Source of the DNA: Candidatus Foliamicus numerosus
Lineage (GTDB): Bacteria; Pseudomonadota; Gammaproteobacteria; Steroidobacterales; Foliamicaceae
Length of the DNA: 64,000 bases
Direction: 5' to 3'
Assembly (NCBI GenBank): GCA_028285945.1
Contig: JAPYNE010000023.1
Coordinates: 1-64,000 of the forward strand
Below are positions 1-9,710 of the stretch, piece after piece; positions within the stretch are counted from its first letter, which is position 1; each line of letters starts with the position of its first letter. The notes beneath the pieces were generated by a model, which had not been told where the DNA came from, did not search any database, and saw only the letters and a list, made by a program, of their open reading frames with translations. Position numbers and translations under genes: made by a program.

Positions 1-165
1 CGCGCTGCTGGCACGTTGGCCCTGCTTCGCGACGAGGGCGGCAGCATGACCGCTTGGCAAGGGCCGGGGAGCGCGCATGTCGGGCATGTGCAAGCGGCGG
101 GCAACGCCGGCCAAGCGGGATCGATCGCTCGTCGAACGCAACGGGGGCTTGCCGCGAACCGCTAG
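1..165 (+). other. open frame entering from the left edge, unrecognised
   Basis: Frame 1 stays open from the window edge to a TAG at 163-165, about 54 codons rich in Gly, Ala and Gln. It overlaps the last codons of the convergent metG by 4 bases. It could be the 3' end of a gene whose body lies outside the window, or chance in GC-rich DNA. No motif was recognised. Confidence 0.2.
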
Positions 166-2159
166 CGCACGCGCATGCCGGGTTCGGCGCCTTCGTCGGG
201 CGACAGCAGAAAGATGCCCGCATCGCCTTCGCCTGCCGCCAGCACCATGCCCTCGGACACGCCGAAGCGCATTTTGCGCGGCTTGAGGTTGGCCACCAGC
301 ACCACTTTGCGGCCCACCAGCATGGAGGGCGCGTAGGCGCCGGCAATTCCGGCGAACACGGTGCGGCCTTTGCCGCCATCGTCCAGCTCGAGGCGCAGCA
401 GGCGGTCCGCGCCGGTCACGCGCTCGGCTTTGGCAACGCGCGCCACCCGGAGGTCGGCGCGCAGGAATTCCTCGATATCGATGGGCGCGGACTGGCTGCC
501 GGCGCTTTCGGCGGGCTGTTGGCTTGACTCGACCAGCGCCTTCAGCGTTTTGGGCTGAATGCGCTGCGCCAGCGCCCTGAACGGATTGATCCGGGCGTTC
601 AGCAGCGGCGCCGCCACCTCGTTCCAAGCGAGCTCGCAGCGCAGGAAGGCCTCCGCGTCGGAAGCGATGCGCGGCAGCACCGGCTTCATGTAGGTCATCA
701 GCACCTTGAACAGGCTCACGCCTTGGGTGGCCACTGCCCGCAGCGTGTCGGACTGATCCGGGTCTTTCGCCAGCTCCCAGGGTTTTTGCTCGTTGATCCA
801 TACATTGGCGCGGTCCGCCAGCGCCATGATCTGCCGCATGGCCTTGGCGTACTGGCGCGATTCGTAAAGTTCGCCGATTTCGTCGCGGGCCCCCGCGAAC
901 TCCTCATGCAGCGCAGGGTCGTGCAGCTGCGGCCCCAGCCTGCCATCGAATCCGCGGCTGATGAAGCTGGCGCAGCGGCTGGCGATATTCACCAGCTTGC
1001 CCACCAGGTCGGAGTTGATGCGGGCGGCGAAATCCTCAAGGTTCAGGTCGATATCGTCCAGCCCCGGCCCCAGCTTGGCGGCGTAGTAGTAGCGCAGTTG
1101 ATCGGGATCCAAACCGGCGGCGACGTAATCCGCCGCAGTGATGAAGGTGCCGCGCGACTTCGACATTTTCTGCCCGTCCACCGTCAAAAAGCCATGCACG
1201 AACACGCCGCTGGGCGTGCGCATGCCCGCCCCCATCAGCACCGCCGGCCAGAACAGCGCGTGGAAGTAGAGGATGTCCTTGCCGATGAAGTGGTAGAGCT
1301 CGGCCTTGCTGTCCGCCCCGAAATAACGCTCGAAGCGCTCCCCGCCGTCCTTGCCGGCCCCGCACAGGTTCCTGAAGCTGGCCATGTAGCCCACCGGCGC
1401 GTCCAGCCACACGTAGAAGTACTTGCCTTGCTCGCCGGGCACCTCGAAGCCGAAATAAGGCTCGTCGCGGGTGATGTCCCAGTCTTTCAGCCCTTCCTTG
1501 AACCATTCGGCCAGCTTGTTGCGCGCTCCGCGGTCGAGGTTGCTGGCCCGCATCCAGTCCTTCAACCGGGCCTCGAACGGGCCCAGCTTGAAGAACTTGT
1601 GCTCCGATTCCCGCGTGACCGGCGGCAGCCCGCTTAGGATCGAACGCGGATTGACCAGTTCCGACGGCGCGTAGGTGGCGCCGCAAACCGAGCAGCTGTC
1701 GCCGTACTGGTCCTTCGCTCCGCAGGAGGGGCATTCGCCGCGCACATAGCGGTCCGGCAGGAACATGCCGGCCTGCTCGTCGTAGGCCTGCTGTATGGTG
1801 CGGGTGAGGATATGCCCGCTGTCCGCCAGCTGCTGGTAGATGCGCTCCACCAGCTCGCGGTTTTCCAGCGAATGGGTGGTGTGGTAGTTGTCGAAACGGA
1901 TTCCGAAGGCCTCGAAATCCCGCGCATGCGCGGCCCGGCACGACTCGGCGTACTCCGCAGGGTCGATGCCCTCCTCGCGGGCCTTGAGCATGGTGGGCGT
2001 GCCGTGCGCGTCGGTGGCGCACACGAACGCGCAGTCGGACCCGGACAGCCGCTGGTAGCGCACCCAGATGTCGGTTTGCACCATCTCCAGCAGGTTGCCG
2101 AGATGGATCCGGCCGCTGGCGTAGGGCAGTGCCGCCGTCACAAGGATCTTCCGCGTCAT
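162..2159 (-). CDS. metG: methionyl-tRNA synthetase
   Basis: Charges tRNA-Met with methionine in the cytoplasm. The 665-residue length is close to that of long bacterial MetG. The N-terminal Rossmann fold carries the HIGH-type motif HLGN (residues 19-22). A CPSCG...CSVCG zinc knuckle follows near residues 140-160 and the KMSKS loop (QKMSKSRG) near 332. An anticodon-binding helical domain occupies about 390-540. The C-terminal 100 residues, beginning [16 protein letters not shown], form the EMAP-II-like tRNA-binding and dimerisation domain, so this is the long two-domain form. The ATG start sits directly before the conserved [13 protein letters not shown] segment. The gene stands alone, with no operon partner visible on its strand. 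Confidence 0.98.
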   Translation of the reverse strand: MTRKILVTAALPYASGRIHLGNLLEMVQTDIWVRYQRLSGSDCAFVCATDAHGTPTMLKAREEGIDPAEYAESCRAAHARDFEAFGIRFDNYHTTHSLENRELVERIYQQLADSGHILTRTIQQAYDEQAGMFLPDRYVRGECPSCGAKDQYGDSCSVCGATYAPSELVNPRSILSGLPPVTRESEHKFFKLGPFEARLKDWMRASNLDRGARNKLAEWFKEGLKDWDITRDEPYFGFEVPGEQGKYFYVWLDAPVGYMASFRNLCGAGKDGGERFERYFGADSKAELYHFIGKDILYFHALFWPAVLMGAGMRTPSGVFVHGFLTVDGQKMSKSRGTFITAADYVAAGLDPDQLRYYYAAKLGPGLDDIDLNLEDFAARINSDLVGKLVNIASRCASFISRGFDGRLGPQLHDPALHEEFAGARDEIGELYESRQYAKAMRQIMALADRANVWINEQKPWELAKDPDQSDTLRAVATQGVSLFKVLMTYMKPVLPRIASDAEAFLRCELAWNEVAAPLLNARINPFRALAQRIQPKTLKALVESSQQPAESAGSQSAPIDIEEFLRADLRVARVAKAERVTGADRLLRLELDDGGKGRTVFAGIAGAYAPSMLVGRKVVLVANLKPRKMRFGVSEGMVLAAGEGDAGIFLLSPDEGAEPGMRVR

Positions 2160-2299
2160 AGGCGCGGATTATCCCGCAATCCCGCCTCCGGCGTTAGCCC
2201 GCGCCTCGCATCCGTTTCCGGAGCTCCGGGCGGGAGATGCCGCGCCGCCGGCATGCTTGCGCTGCTTTGCTCCGCTGCCGCGAGGCGGGAGCGCGGAAA

Positions 2300-4177
2300 C
2301 TACCAGCCGCAGGCAAGCCCTTGGTTATTTGTCTTAAGCCAGTCCATGAGCGGCTGGAAGTAGGCGATGAGGGCCGATGCGTCCATCCCGCGCTGGCCCG
2401 TCAGCGCTTCCATCGAGTCCTGCCACGGCTCCCTTGAGCCTTGCTGAAGCATTTTCCAGAGCAAAGCGCCTGCTTCCTTGTTGCCGTAGATGGAGCATTC
2501 GTGCAGCGGCCCCTCGAATCCGGCAGCATCGCACAGCGCCTGCTGGAACTGGAATTGCAGCACGAAAGCGAGGAAATAGCGCGTGTAGGGCGTGTTGCCC
2601 GGAATGTGGTACTTGGCGCCCGGATCGAAATCGGCCTCGCTGCGCGCCACCGGCGGCCTGATGCCCTGGTAGCGGGTTCTCAAGTCCCACCAGGCGGCGT
2701 TGTAGTCCCCCGGTGCGATTTCCCCGGAGAACACGCCCCAGCGCCATTGGTCCATGAGCTTGCCGAATGGCAGAAAGGCGATCTTGTCCAGCGCCAGCTT
2801 CATCTGCGTGTTGATAAGCGCTTCGCGGCTGCTCTCCATCTCCTCCGCCAAGCCGAGGTTCCTCAAAAAAGCGGGCGTGATGGACAGCGTCACCGTGTCG
2901 CCCACCGCTTCATGGAAGCCGTCGTGCGCGCCCTGTTGGAAGAGGGCCGGCAAGTCCCGATACGCGAGGTAGTAGTAGATGTGGCCCAGCTCGTGGTAGA
3001 TCGTGAACAGGTTTTCCTGGGTGGGCTCGATGCACATTTTGATCCGCACGTCGTCCTTGCCGTCCATGCTCCAGGCGCTGGCGTGGCACACCACCTCGCG
3101 GTCGCGCGGCTTCACCAGCAGCGACCGTTCCCAGAAGCTGGCCGGCAGTTCGGGCATGCCCAGCGACACGAAGAAGTCTTGCGCCAGTTCCGTCATGTGC
3201 GCGGCGCTGTAGTCCTGGTCCTGCATGGCCTGAGTCACGTCCAGTTCCGCGATGCCCGCGTACGGCTCGGCCAGGTCGTAGATTTCGCCCCAGGTTTGCG
3301 ACCACATGTTGCCCAGCAGATGCGCCGGGATCGGCTCGCCTTTCGGCACGGCGGCCTCGCCGTAGGCTTGGCGCAGCTTGTCGGCCGTGTAGCAGTGCAG
3401 TTGCTCGTAAAGCGGCGACACTTGGCTCCACAGCCGCTCGACCTCGTCGCCGAAATCGGCCACCGGCATGTCGTAGCCGGCGCGCCATAACTCGCCCATG
3501 TCGTTGAATCCCAGCGTGCGAGCGCCCTCGTTGCCGAGCTCCACGAACCGCTGGTAGTCGGCGCGAATGGGCGGCGATATGGTGCGCCAGCCGCGCCAGG
3601 CATCGAGAAGCTCGTCGTAATCGCGGCTGCGGGCCATCACTTGGCTGAGCTTCTCCAGGTCGCGGCAGCTTTCCGGCCCGTTGGGGCAATGCTTGCCGCT
3701 TCCGTACATGCCCTCCATGCGGGCCATGATTTCCGACAGTTCCCTGCGCTTGGCGTCGTTATCGGGCGCCGGCAGCGTCGCGCCCCACTTGATTGAATTG
3801 ATGGCCCGCCGCGTGAGCGGCTCCAGTTCGATGCTGTCGTAGCGTTTGGCCTCCTCGACCGCGCCGCTTCGGAACTTCAGCCAGCGTTCCTGGGCGCGCG
3901 CGCTCAACAGCGCGGTGTCCTGGTTGATGTAGGTGGCGTGCGCCCAGGCCGCCGCCGCGCGCTCCACGCGCATCTCCTCGTATTTCCCGTTGGTCCGGCG
4001 GACGAATTCCTCCGCGTCGGCCCGCCGGGCTTTTTCGGCGGACGGGGGGATGAGGCGTATCTTCGCCATGCCGCCCGGCTGCGGGTCCGCGCCGGGCCGC
4101 AAGGCGCTTTCGGTGGATGCGGCCGCGATCGCGCATACTGCCAGCGCCAGTCCTGCAAGGATGACTCGGTTATTCAT
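2300..4177 (-). CDS. M2 family peptidyl-dipeptidase (ACE-like zinc metallopeptidase)
   Basis: Predicted secreted or periplasmic zinc dipeptidase related to angiotensin-converting enzyme, removing dipeptides from peptide C-termini. The 625-residue protein starts with a signal peptide (hydrophobic stretch ILAGLALAVCAIAAAS). The zinc site is visible: HELGH at residues 395-399, and HEAVGD at 422-427 whose Glu423 lies 28 residues after His395, the same spacing as His383/Glu411 in ACE. Its start overlaps the 3' end of the upstream peptide transporter gene by 8 bases, so the two are probably co-transcribed and translationally coupled. Peptides trimmed outside the inner membrane would then be imported by the transporter. 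The family assignment is firm; the substrate is inferred. Confidence 0.95.
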   Translation of the reverse strand: MNNRVILAGLALAVCAIAAASTESALRPGADPQPGGMAKIRLIPPSAEKARRADAEEFVRRTNGKYEEMRVERAAAAWAHATYINQDTALLSARAQERWLKFRSGAVEEAKRYDSIELEPLTRRAINSIKWGATLPAPDNDAKRRELSEIMARMEGMYGSGKHCPNGPESCRDLEKLSQVMARSRDYDELLDAWRGWRTISPPIRADYQRFVELGNEGARTLGFNDMGELWRAGYDMPVADFGDEVERLWSQVSPLYEQLHCYTADKLRQAYGEAAVPKGEPIPAHLLGNMWSQTWGEIYDLAEPYAGIAELDVTQAMQDQDYSAAHMTELAQDFFVSLGMPELPASFWERSLLVKPRDREVVCHASAWSMDGKDDVRIKMCIEPTQENLFTIYHELGHIYYYLAYRDLPALFQQGAHDGFHEAVGDTVTLSITPAFLRNLGLAEEMESSREALINTQMKLALDKIAFLPFGKLMDQWRWGVFSGEIAPGDYNAAWWDLRTRYQGIRPPVARSEADFDPGAKYHIPGNTPYTRYFLAFVLQFQFQQALCDAAGFEGPLHECSIYGNKEAGALLWKMLQQGSREPWQDSMEALTGQRGMDASALIAYFQPLMDWLKTNNQGLACGW

Positions 4178-5645
4178 GCTTCTCTTCCTCCGCAGGCGTC
4201 ATGCACTTCTTCAAGGGTTTGAGAAAAACCGCCAGGATCAGGCCGCTGCCCACCGTTGTTAGCACAATCTGCCAGTACAGGCCGGGCATGTCGCTGATCG
4301 CGTCGGGATCGAACTCGCCCGCGATCAGCCCGGCAATCAGGCTGCCCAGCGACGCGCCCAGAAACCAGATGCCCATCATCTGGCCCACGTATTTCTTAGG
4401 CGCCAGCCGGGTAACGGCGGACAGGCCCACCGGACTGAGGCAAAGCTCGCCGGTGGTGTGCAGCAGGTAGGTGAAGAACAGCCAGGTGGGCAGCACCGGA
4501 TTGCCTTTGGCCACCAGGGTGGCGGCGCCGATCATCACCAGAAAGCCCAGCCCCAGCTGAATGAGCCCGAAGGCGAATTTGAGCGGCGTGGAAGGGTCCA
4601 GATTGCGCCGCGCCAGGGCCGTCCACAGCATCGCGAACAATGGCCCCAACACGATGATGAAAAACGGATTGAGCGATTGGAACCACTCGGCCGGGAAACT
4701 GAACGAGCCGAACTCGCGGATCGTGTAGCGCTCGGCGAACAGGTTCAGCGACGAGCCGGACTGCTCGAATCCGGCCCAGAACATGGCGGCGCCGAAAAAC
4801 AGCACGATGATGCCGCCCACGCGCAGGCGCTCGTCGCGCGCAAGCCCTCCGAACAGCAGCAGCGCAAGGAAATAGACCGCCGCCACGGCCACGATCACGA
4901 CGGCGCTGGCTTCCGCAATGGCGCGCGCGTTTAGCTCGATGGCGCCGCCTAGCGCGCCGGCATACACGGCGGCCAGCGCCGCGAGCGCGGCTGCCACGCC
5001 CAGCCATACCCTTCTGCGATAGGCGGCGGAGGCGGCGGATTCGGGACGGGCGCCCGCCTCGCCCAGGTACTCGCGGGTGTAGTGGAACTGCACCAGGCCG
5101 AACAGCATGCCCACGCCGGCGGCGGCGAATCCGTAGTGCCAGTTGTAGTCCGCCAGCCAGCCGCACACCAGCGGGCCGATGAAGGCGCCCACGTTGATGC
5201 CTAGGTAATAGAGCGTGAACCCGCCGTCGCGGCGCGGGTCGGAGGGCGCGTACAGCTGGCCCACCAGCGCGCTGATGTTGGGCTTCAGCAGGCCTGTGCC
5301 CAGCACTACCAGGATCAGCCCTAGGTAGAAGGTGGCGACGCTGGGAACGGCGAGCACGAAATGCCCGCACATGATGATGACGCCGCCCGCCCAAACCGCC
5401 CGCTGGCCGCCTAGCAGCCGGTCCGCCATCCAGCCGCCCGGCAGGGCGACCAAGTACACGGCGGCCGTATAGACGCCGTAGATGGCGGTGGCGATTTCGT
5501 CGGTCAGGCCCATGCCGCCCCGCTGCACCTGATCGACCATGAAAAGAACCAGCAGCGCGCGCATGCCGTAATAGCTCATGCGCTCCCACATCTCGGTGAA
5601 GAACAGGGTGACAAGCCCCCGCGGATGCTGGAAGAAATTCAGCAT
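4170..5645 (-). CDS. POT/PTR-family proton-dependent peptide transporter
   Basis: Inner-membrane MFS symporter importing di- and tripeptides with protons. The 491-residue sequence has the POT hallmarks: an N-terminal HPRGL...FFTEMWERMSYYGMRALL block holding the ExxER-type proton-coupling motif, and a GGWMADRLLGG loop between helices 2 and 3. About 12-14 hydrophobic segments can be counted. It is first in a two-gene unit with the M2 dipeptidase and overlaps it by 8 bases. No Shine-Dalgarno is visible before the ATG, and a TATAAT box lies only 7 bases upstream of it, so the message may be leaderless. The family is certain; the exact peptide range is not. Confidence 0.95.
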   Translation of the reverse strand: MLNFFQHPRGLVTLFFTEMWERMSYYGMRALLVLFMVDQVQRGGMGLTDEIATAIYGVYTAAVYLVALPGGWMADRLLGGQRAVWAGGVIIMCGHFVLAVPSVATFYLGLILVVLGTGLLKPNISALVGQLYAPSDPRRDGGFTLYYLGINVGAFIGPLVCGWLADYNWHYGFAAAGVGMLFGLVQFHYTREYLGEAGARPESAASAAYRRRVWLGVAAALAALAAVYAGALGGAIELNARAIAEASAVVIVAVAAVYFLALLLFGGLARDERLRVGGIIVLFFGAAMFWAGFEQSGSSLNLFAERYTIREFGSFSFPAEWFQSLNPFFIIVLGPLFAMLWTALARRNLDPSTPLKFAFGLIQLGLGFLVMIGAATLVAKGNPVLPTWLFFTYLLHTTGELCLSPVGLSAVTRLAPKKYVGQMMGIWFLGASLGSLIAGLIAGEFDPDAISDMPGLYWQIVLTTVGSGLILAVFLKPLKKCMTPAEEEKHE

Positions 5646-5651
5646 CCGCGC

Positions 5652-5657
5652 ATTATA
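5652..5657 (-). promoter_or_regulatory. possible -10 box of the peptide transporter gene
   Basis: On the minus strand a perfect TATAAT ends 6 bases before the ATG at 5645. A start point 7 bases downstream would fall on the A of the start codon, predicting a leaderless transcript. No convincing -35 hexamer is present at 16-18 bp, so this is a weak call. The remaining bases up to 5878 hold nothing else recognisable. Confidence 0.35.
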
Positions 5658-5878
5658 TGCAGCCGGGCGGAGGCGGATTGACTGAGGCCGATTCGGGTTG
5701 GCCTATGGGCCTTGAGCTGGCGAAGAGCCGCTGGCTGATCCGGCTGCGGCTGCGCTGAATCGGCTTTTTGCGTCCCGGCGCGCCTGCTCAGCATATGCAA
5801 GTATTTTTCAACCTGCGCAATCCGGCAAGATAGATTGCTCGGCTAGCCAGAAAAATGGTCAAGCGCCAGAGCGCAATC

Positions 5879-6898
5879 CTAATCGCCGTGCGCGTCCGCT
5901 CTCGGAAAGTGCTGCTCGTTGAGAAACTTCTCAATCCGATCAAGCCAATTATTAATCTCCTTGCCTGCCGGAGAGCGGTCTGCATTCAATTTGCCAAGCC
6001 CTTTCTCAACCTCCCGGTCATCTATTCCATAGAAGTATTCGAATGCCTTAGGTTCCCAATAGAAATGCAATTTTCCTCCCGCTCCGCGCTTAGCGCCCGC
6101 TTGCGGTTCCGCGAAAAGTAAAAGCCACCTCTTGTCTTGCGGAGGCGCGATTCTTATCGAGGTCATTTGCGGCTGCACGGCAAGCCCGGCTTGCTCCGCC
6201 ATTTTCATGAAGCGATCGAGTTGCTCAACAACCCCGGCCTTACGAGCCAGTTCACGAACCGCTTCGACGGTATATTTCGGCTTCGAACGAAGTGGCTGGT
6301 CCGATTCTTCGATCACCTCGCGGATCAGCAGCTTGGGACTCTTGTCCGGCTTGAAAACCTCGAAGCTGACGATTTCGATGGGGATGCCGAACCGCCCGAG
6401 AAATTCGCGCATCCGTTCCACGCCAGCGGAAAGTCCGGCGCCGACCAGCATTAGGGCGATTTCGCGTTCCTCGCCTTCGCGTTTCAGATGCCGGCGGATT
6501 TTATCGGAAAGATCCTTCTCGTTGCCAAACGCAGCGAGCTTATTGTCCCTACTCAGCTTTTCTTCCAGCTCGCCCGCGTCAAGTTTCGCAAGAGACGAGG
6601 CGTAGTACAACGCTTGCGTTACAGCATCCGACCAAAGCATGCCTGCTTTGAGCTCGATCACTACCCAGCGGTCCCGCTTGTCGATGGCGAGCAGATCGAG
6701 CTTTCCGTCATCAATGAAAACTTGCCGTCCCACGAGGGTCAATCCTTCGCCGATCAGCGACACATCCTTGACGATCCAGTCTTCGAGGTGTTTCTCCAAT
6801 CCGACACTGGGCCGCCGCTCGACTCTCTTTGGCTCCGCCAATCCGGCGTCGTTGCCGCCGGGTTCTTCCTCGATGCTCCACACTGCTAGTTTCGACAT
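5879..6898 (-). CDS. RecB/NucS-like PD-(D/E)XK nuclease family protein
   Basis: The 339-residue protein opens with a degenerate segment, then an endonuclease fold of the DUF91/NucS type near residues 30-110: LEDWIVKDVSLIGEGL, GKLDLLAIDK and WVVIELKAG give the acidic residue and the ExK signature, followed by a conserved QALYYASSL helix. The C-terminal half, about residues 170-339, matches nothing I recognise and may bind DNA or a partner. A Shine-Dalgarno (AGGAAG) precedes the ATG. The gene lies 11 bases downstream of the 137-residue protein gene on the same strand. GC is lower than in the flanking core genes, consistent with an acquired defence or repair gene. A DNA-cleaving role is inferred from the motif only. 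Confidence 0.75.
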   Translation of the reverse strand: MSKLAVWSIEEEPGGNDAGLAEPKRVERRPSVGLEKHLEDWIVKDVSLIGEGLTLVGRQVFIDDGKLDLLAIDKRDRWVVIELKAGMLWSDAVTQALYYASSLAKLDAGELEEKLSRDNKLAAFGNEKDLSDKIRRHLKREGEEREIALMLVGAGLSAGVERMREFLGRFGIPIEIVSFEVFKPDKSPKLLIREVIEESDQPLRSKPKYTVEAVRELARKAGVVEQLDRFMKMAEQAGLAVQPQMTSIRIAPPQDKRWLLLFAEPQAGAKRGAGGKLHFYWEPKAFEYFYGIDDREVEKGLGKLNADRSPAGKEINNWLDRIEKFLNEQHFPRADAHGD

Positions 6899-6909
6899 GG
6901 CTTGCTTCC

Positions 6910-7323
6910 TCAGTCGGTATTGGCAACCCGTGGCGGGCTGTCGGCTTTAGGGGAGGCGGCGGGCTTGTCGGGGTAGTCCTCCGGCATGCCAGTGTCGCCC
7001 GGCTGAATGACGAAATCGCGGCGGTCGCGGTACAGCGGCGCACGGTTCAGCACGTATTCCGGGCCGTTCTCGAGATCGATCTCGTCCCAGTGCGTCATCA
7101 ACCAGTACTTGTGGCCGCCAAGAAAAAGGTAGGTGTTGCGCATGGTGAAGAACCGGCACTCAACGCCCTCGCCCGCGCGCAAGCGTGCGCACACCAACTC
7201 GAACAGCTCGCGCTGATTGTCCTTGCGGCTCAGCACGTATTCGTGCGGCCAAGTTTTCCGGTAGGTGACCGCCTCCCGCCAAGGCGCACGTTCAATCAGT
7301 TCGCTAATCTTGAGGTTTTCCAC
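6910..7323 (-). CDS. conserved hypothetical protein upstream of the nuclease
   Basis: A 137-residue soluble protein with no signal or membrane segment. It has an aromatic and charged core (KTWPHEYVLSRKDNQRELFE, then GGHKYWLMTHWDEID) and a Pro- and Asp-rich tail. It does not resemble a family I can name with confidence. It is first in a two-gene unit with the RecB-like nuclease (11-base gap), which suggests a shared role. The two may form a small DNA-modification or defence pair, but that is only context. The bases 7324-7590 between it and divergent yciB hold no recognisable gene. Confidence 0.7.
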   Translation of the reverse strand: MENLKISELIERAPWREAVTYRKTWPHEYVLSRKDNQRELFELVCARLRAGEGVECRFFTMRNTYLFLGGHKYWLMTHWDEIDLENGPEYVLNRAPLYRDRRDFVIQPGDTGMPEDYPDKPAASPKADSPPRVANTD

Positions 7324-7590
7324 GATGTGCTTTGTTTTTCACTCAGGGCGGCTAGCCGCCTCTTTTCACTCAACTTATGGCCAATGTAACGGTCGCGGAG
7401 CATTATACACCGCCGCTCATGCTGACCTGCGGGGCCTTTTCATGCGACGAAATCCAGATAGTTCTCCGGGGAATCACTTTGAAAGCGCTGCCGGGATAGG
7501 CGCGTCGCCAGACGCCCGGTGAGCCGTTCTCCCGTTTTGGCGAGCCGGATCAAACGACGATGGTCCGGTTGCAATATCATTGCCGCCGCC

Positions 7591-8148
7591 GTGCAGGTTC
7601 TTCTGGATTTTTTCTTTCTCGCGCCGTTTCTTGCGGCCTACCTGCTGTGGGGGCTGATCCCGGCAGTGTGGGTGCTTATGGGCGCGGTGGTTTTGCAGGT
7701 TGGAGCCCAATGGCTGATCGGCGGCGCCTATAAGCCGAAGCCGGTGACGCTGGCTTCGGCGGCGCTGGTGCTGGTGTTCGGCACGCTCACGGTGGTGCTT
7801 AAGGACCCGCTGTTCATCAAGTGGAAGCCCACCGTGCTCTACTGGGCCATGAGCCTGGGTTTGCTTGGCGCGAGAGCGTGGAAGCGCAAGGGCGTGGTGC
7901 ATGCGCTTCTGGCCTCGCAGGCGGAAGGATTCGCGGCGCTCCCGGCCCGCGCGGCATCATTGCTGGACTGGGCGTGGGCGATTTTCCTCGCGGCCATGGG
8001 CGCGCTCAATATCTGGGTGGCCTTCACGTTCAGCGAGTCCGCCTGGGTGTACTTCAAGCTGTTCGGGCTGACCGGGCTGACGCTGGTTTTCGGCTTGCTG
8101 CAAGGCCTGTGGGTGGTGCGCTCGTTAAAGACGGCTGAAGGCCAATGA
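7591..8148 (+). CDS. yciB: inner-membrane protein YciB (septation protein A family)
   Basis: Small polytopic inner-membrane protein linked in enterobacteria to cell-envelope synthesis and septation. The family start, of the type VQVLLDFFFLAPFLAAYL, begins at the GTG at 7591. The frame runs open upstream to 7519, but those 24 codons are basic and unlike the family, so 7591 is preferred although no clear Shine-Dalgarno precedes it. Five to six hydrophobic helices follow in about 185 residues, the usual length. The stop overlaps the bolA start in ATGA, an arrangement seen in other gammaproteobacteria. Confidence 0.88.
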   Translation: MQVLLDFFFLAPFLAAYLLWGLIPAVWVLMGAVVLQVGAQWLIGGAYKPKPVTLASAALVLVFGTLTVVLKDPLFIKWKPTVLYWAMSLGLLGARAWKRKGVVHALLASQAEGFAALPARAASLLDWAWAIFLAAMGALNIWVAFTFSESAWVYFKLFGLTGLTLVFGLLQGLWVVRSLKTAEGQ

Positions 8149-8423
8149 CCTCGGGGGAACGCCCGGAACTCATTCGCGCGCGGCTGATGGAAGCGCTGGC
8201 TCCCTGCGAAGTTGAAGTGCGCGACGATTCACATCTGCATGCAGGGCATGTGGGCGCCCGCGAAGGCGGCGGGCATTTTTCGGTTCGCATCGTGGCCGAG
8301 CGGTTTCGCGGCCATGCGGCGCTGGCCCGCCACCGCCTTGTTTACGCGGCTCTCGACGACATGATGAAGGGGCCGATCCATGCGCTGGCCATCACTGCAC
8401 TGACTCCAGACGAGCAGCGCTAA
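8145..8423 (+). CDS. BolA family protein
   Basis: A 92-residue BolA-fold protein. The signature runs from IRARLMEALAPCEVEVRDDS through HAGH and GGGHFSVRIVAERF to HRLVYAALDDMM and a C-terminal IHALAITAL strand. Family members act with monothiol glutaredoxins in Fe-S cluster handling or as morphogenes. The HAGH histidines and the conserved C-terminal histidine (PIHAL) are the expected cluster ligands. Translation is coupled to yciB through a 4-base ATGA overlap. Whether it is bolA proper or ibaG-like cannot be settled from the sequence alone. Confidence 0.93.
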   Translation: MTSGERPELIRARLMEALAPCEVEVRDDSHLHAGHVGAREGGGHFSVRIVAERFRGHAALARHRLVYAALDDMMKGPIHALAITALTPDEQR

Positions 8424-8564
8424 AGCAAGGCGCTTGTCTCGCGCGGCTCCGGCCAGGAGCGTTGCGAATGCGGCTAGGAACGGTTGGCGGCCCCGAGCGC
8501 CGGGTCATGTTCGAGCCGGTCTTTCAGGCGCGCATAAAATCTGTCCTAAGCTCTTGGGATTCGG

Positions 8565-9617
8565 ATGTCGGCCAACCTCGAAAAATCTATTCTGGCCGTG
8601 GAAGCGCCGTTCGGCGGGCTGACTCTCGGCGAGGCGGGCGTGCGGGTGCGTCTGGCGGAGGCCGGCAGGCTGGCGGAACTGACGGTGGGCTTCCCCTGCG
8701 CGGGTTTCGCGGAGCCGCTGGGCGTGCGTGTGCGGGAGGAAACCGGCGTGGAGCGGGTCGTCGTGCGCACGGACATTGCCGCGCATGCGGTGCAGCCGCA
8801 AGTGCAAAGGATTGAGGCCGTCAAGAATATCGTGGCGGTGGCTTCGGCCAAGGGCGGCGTGGGCAAATCGACGGTGGCGGCCAACCTGGCGGCGGGGCTG
8901 GCCATGGACGGCGCGCGTGCGGGCATTCTCGATGCCGACATCTACGGCCCCAGCGTGCCTCGAATGCTGGGGCTGGAGGGCGAGCGGCCGCGCAGCGCCG
9001 ACGGCAAGAGCTTTGAGCCGCTGCGCGCCCATGGCCTGCAGGCCAGCTCCATCGGCTTTCTGGTCGATACGCGCAGCCCGGTGGTGTGGCGCGGCCCCAT
9101 GGTGACGCAGGCGCTCATGCAGTTGCTCGGCCAGACGCGCTGGAAGGACCTTGATTACCTGATCGTGGACATGCCGCCCGGCACCGGCGACATTCAACTG
9201 ACGCTGTCGCAGCGTGTGCCGGTGGCGGGCGCGGTGGTGGTGACCACCCCGCAGGAACTGGCGGTGGCCGACGCGCGCAAGGGGATCGCCATGTTCGGCA
9301 AGGTCAAAGTGCCGGTGCTCGGCGTGGTGGAGAACATGAGCGCCCATGAGTGCCCGCAGTGCGGCCACAGCGAGCCGCTGTTCGGCGAAGGCGGCGGCGC
9401 GCGGCTGGCCGAGGAGTTCGGTTTGCCGCTTCTGGCGCAGCTGCCGCTGTCGGCGGGCGTGCGCGCCGCCACCGACGATGGGCGGCTGGCGGCGCCGGGC
9501 GAGCCGGATTCGGGCGGCCATTACCGGGCGCTCTCCCGCGCCGTGGCCGCGCATTTGGCCGGCCGGGCGCGCGGCGCGCGCAGCGTGTTTCCTAAAATAG
9601 TAGTAGAGTCCGCCTGA
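8565..9617 (+). CDS. apbC: Mrp/ApbC-type Fe-S cluster carrier ATPase
   Basis: P-loop scaffold protein that binds and transfers Fe-S clusters to apoproteins. The 350 residues hold an N-terminal MIP18/DUF59-like domain (about 1-85), then the deviant Walker A motif ASAKGGVGKST near residue 95 and the switch segment DMPPGTGD. The cluster-binding CPQC sits near residue 265, at ENMSAHECPQCGHSE. Following a BolA-family gene, it fits a local Fe-S theme. The start precedes a weak GGGA. In E. coli mrp is next to metG; here it is about 6 kb away. Confidence 0.95.
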   Translation: MSANLEKSILAVEAPFGGLTLGEAGVRVRLAEAGRLAELTVGFPCAGFAEPLGVRVREETGVERVVVRTDIAAHAVQPQVQRIEAVKNIVAVASAKGGVGKSTVAANLAAGLAMDGARAGILDADIYGPSVPRMLGLEGERPRSADGKSFEPLRAHGLQASSIGFLVDTRSPVVWRGPMVTQALMQLLGQTRWKDLDYLIVDMPPGTGDIQLTLSQRVPVAGAVVVTTPQELAVADARKGIAMFGKVKVPVLGVVENMSAHECPQCGHSEPLFGEGGGARLAEEFGLPLLAQLPLSAGVRAATDDGRLAAPGEPDSGGHYRALSRAVAAHLAGRARGARSVFPKIVVESA

Positions 9618-9710
9618 TGCTAGCCGCTTTTCCGCAACGCGACGAACGAGGGCATCGCGCCCGCGCTCGCCGGCGCAGGGATGTTTGCGTTTACGGAGGG
9701 GAGCGGCGCG

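Noticed and set aside
723..1637. Long open frame antisense to metG
   Set aside because: Its product is low-complexity Arg/His/Ala-rich sequence typical of the reverse frame in GC-rich genes, and metG on the other strand is unambiguous. Similar long antisense frames over the M2 peptidase, apbC, res and Rieske genes were rejected for the same reason.
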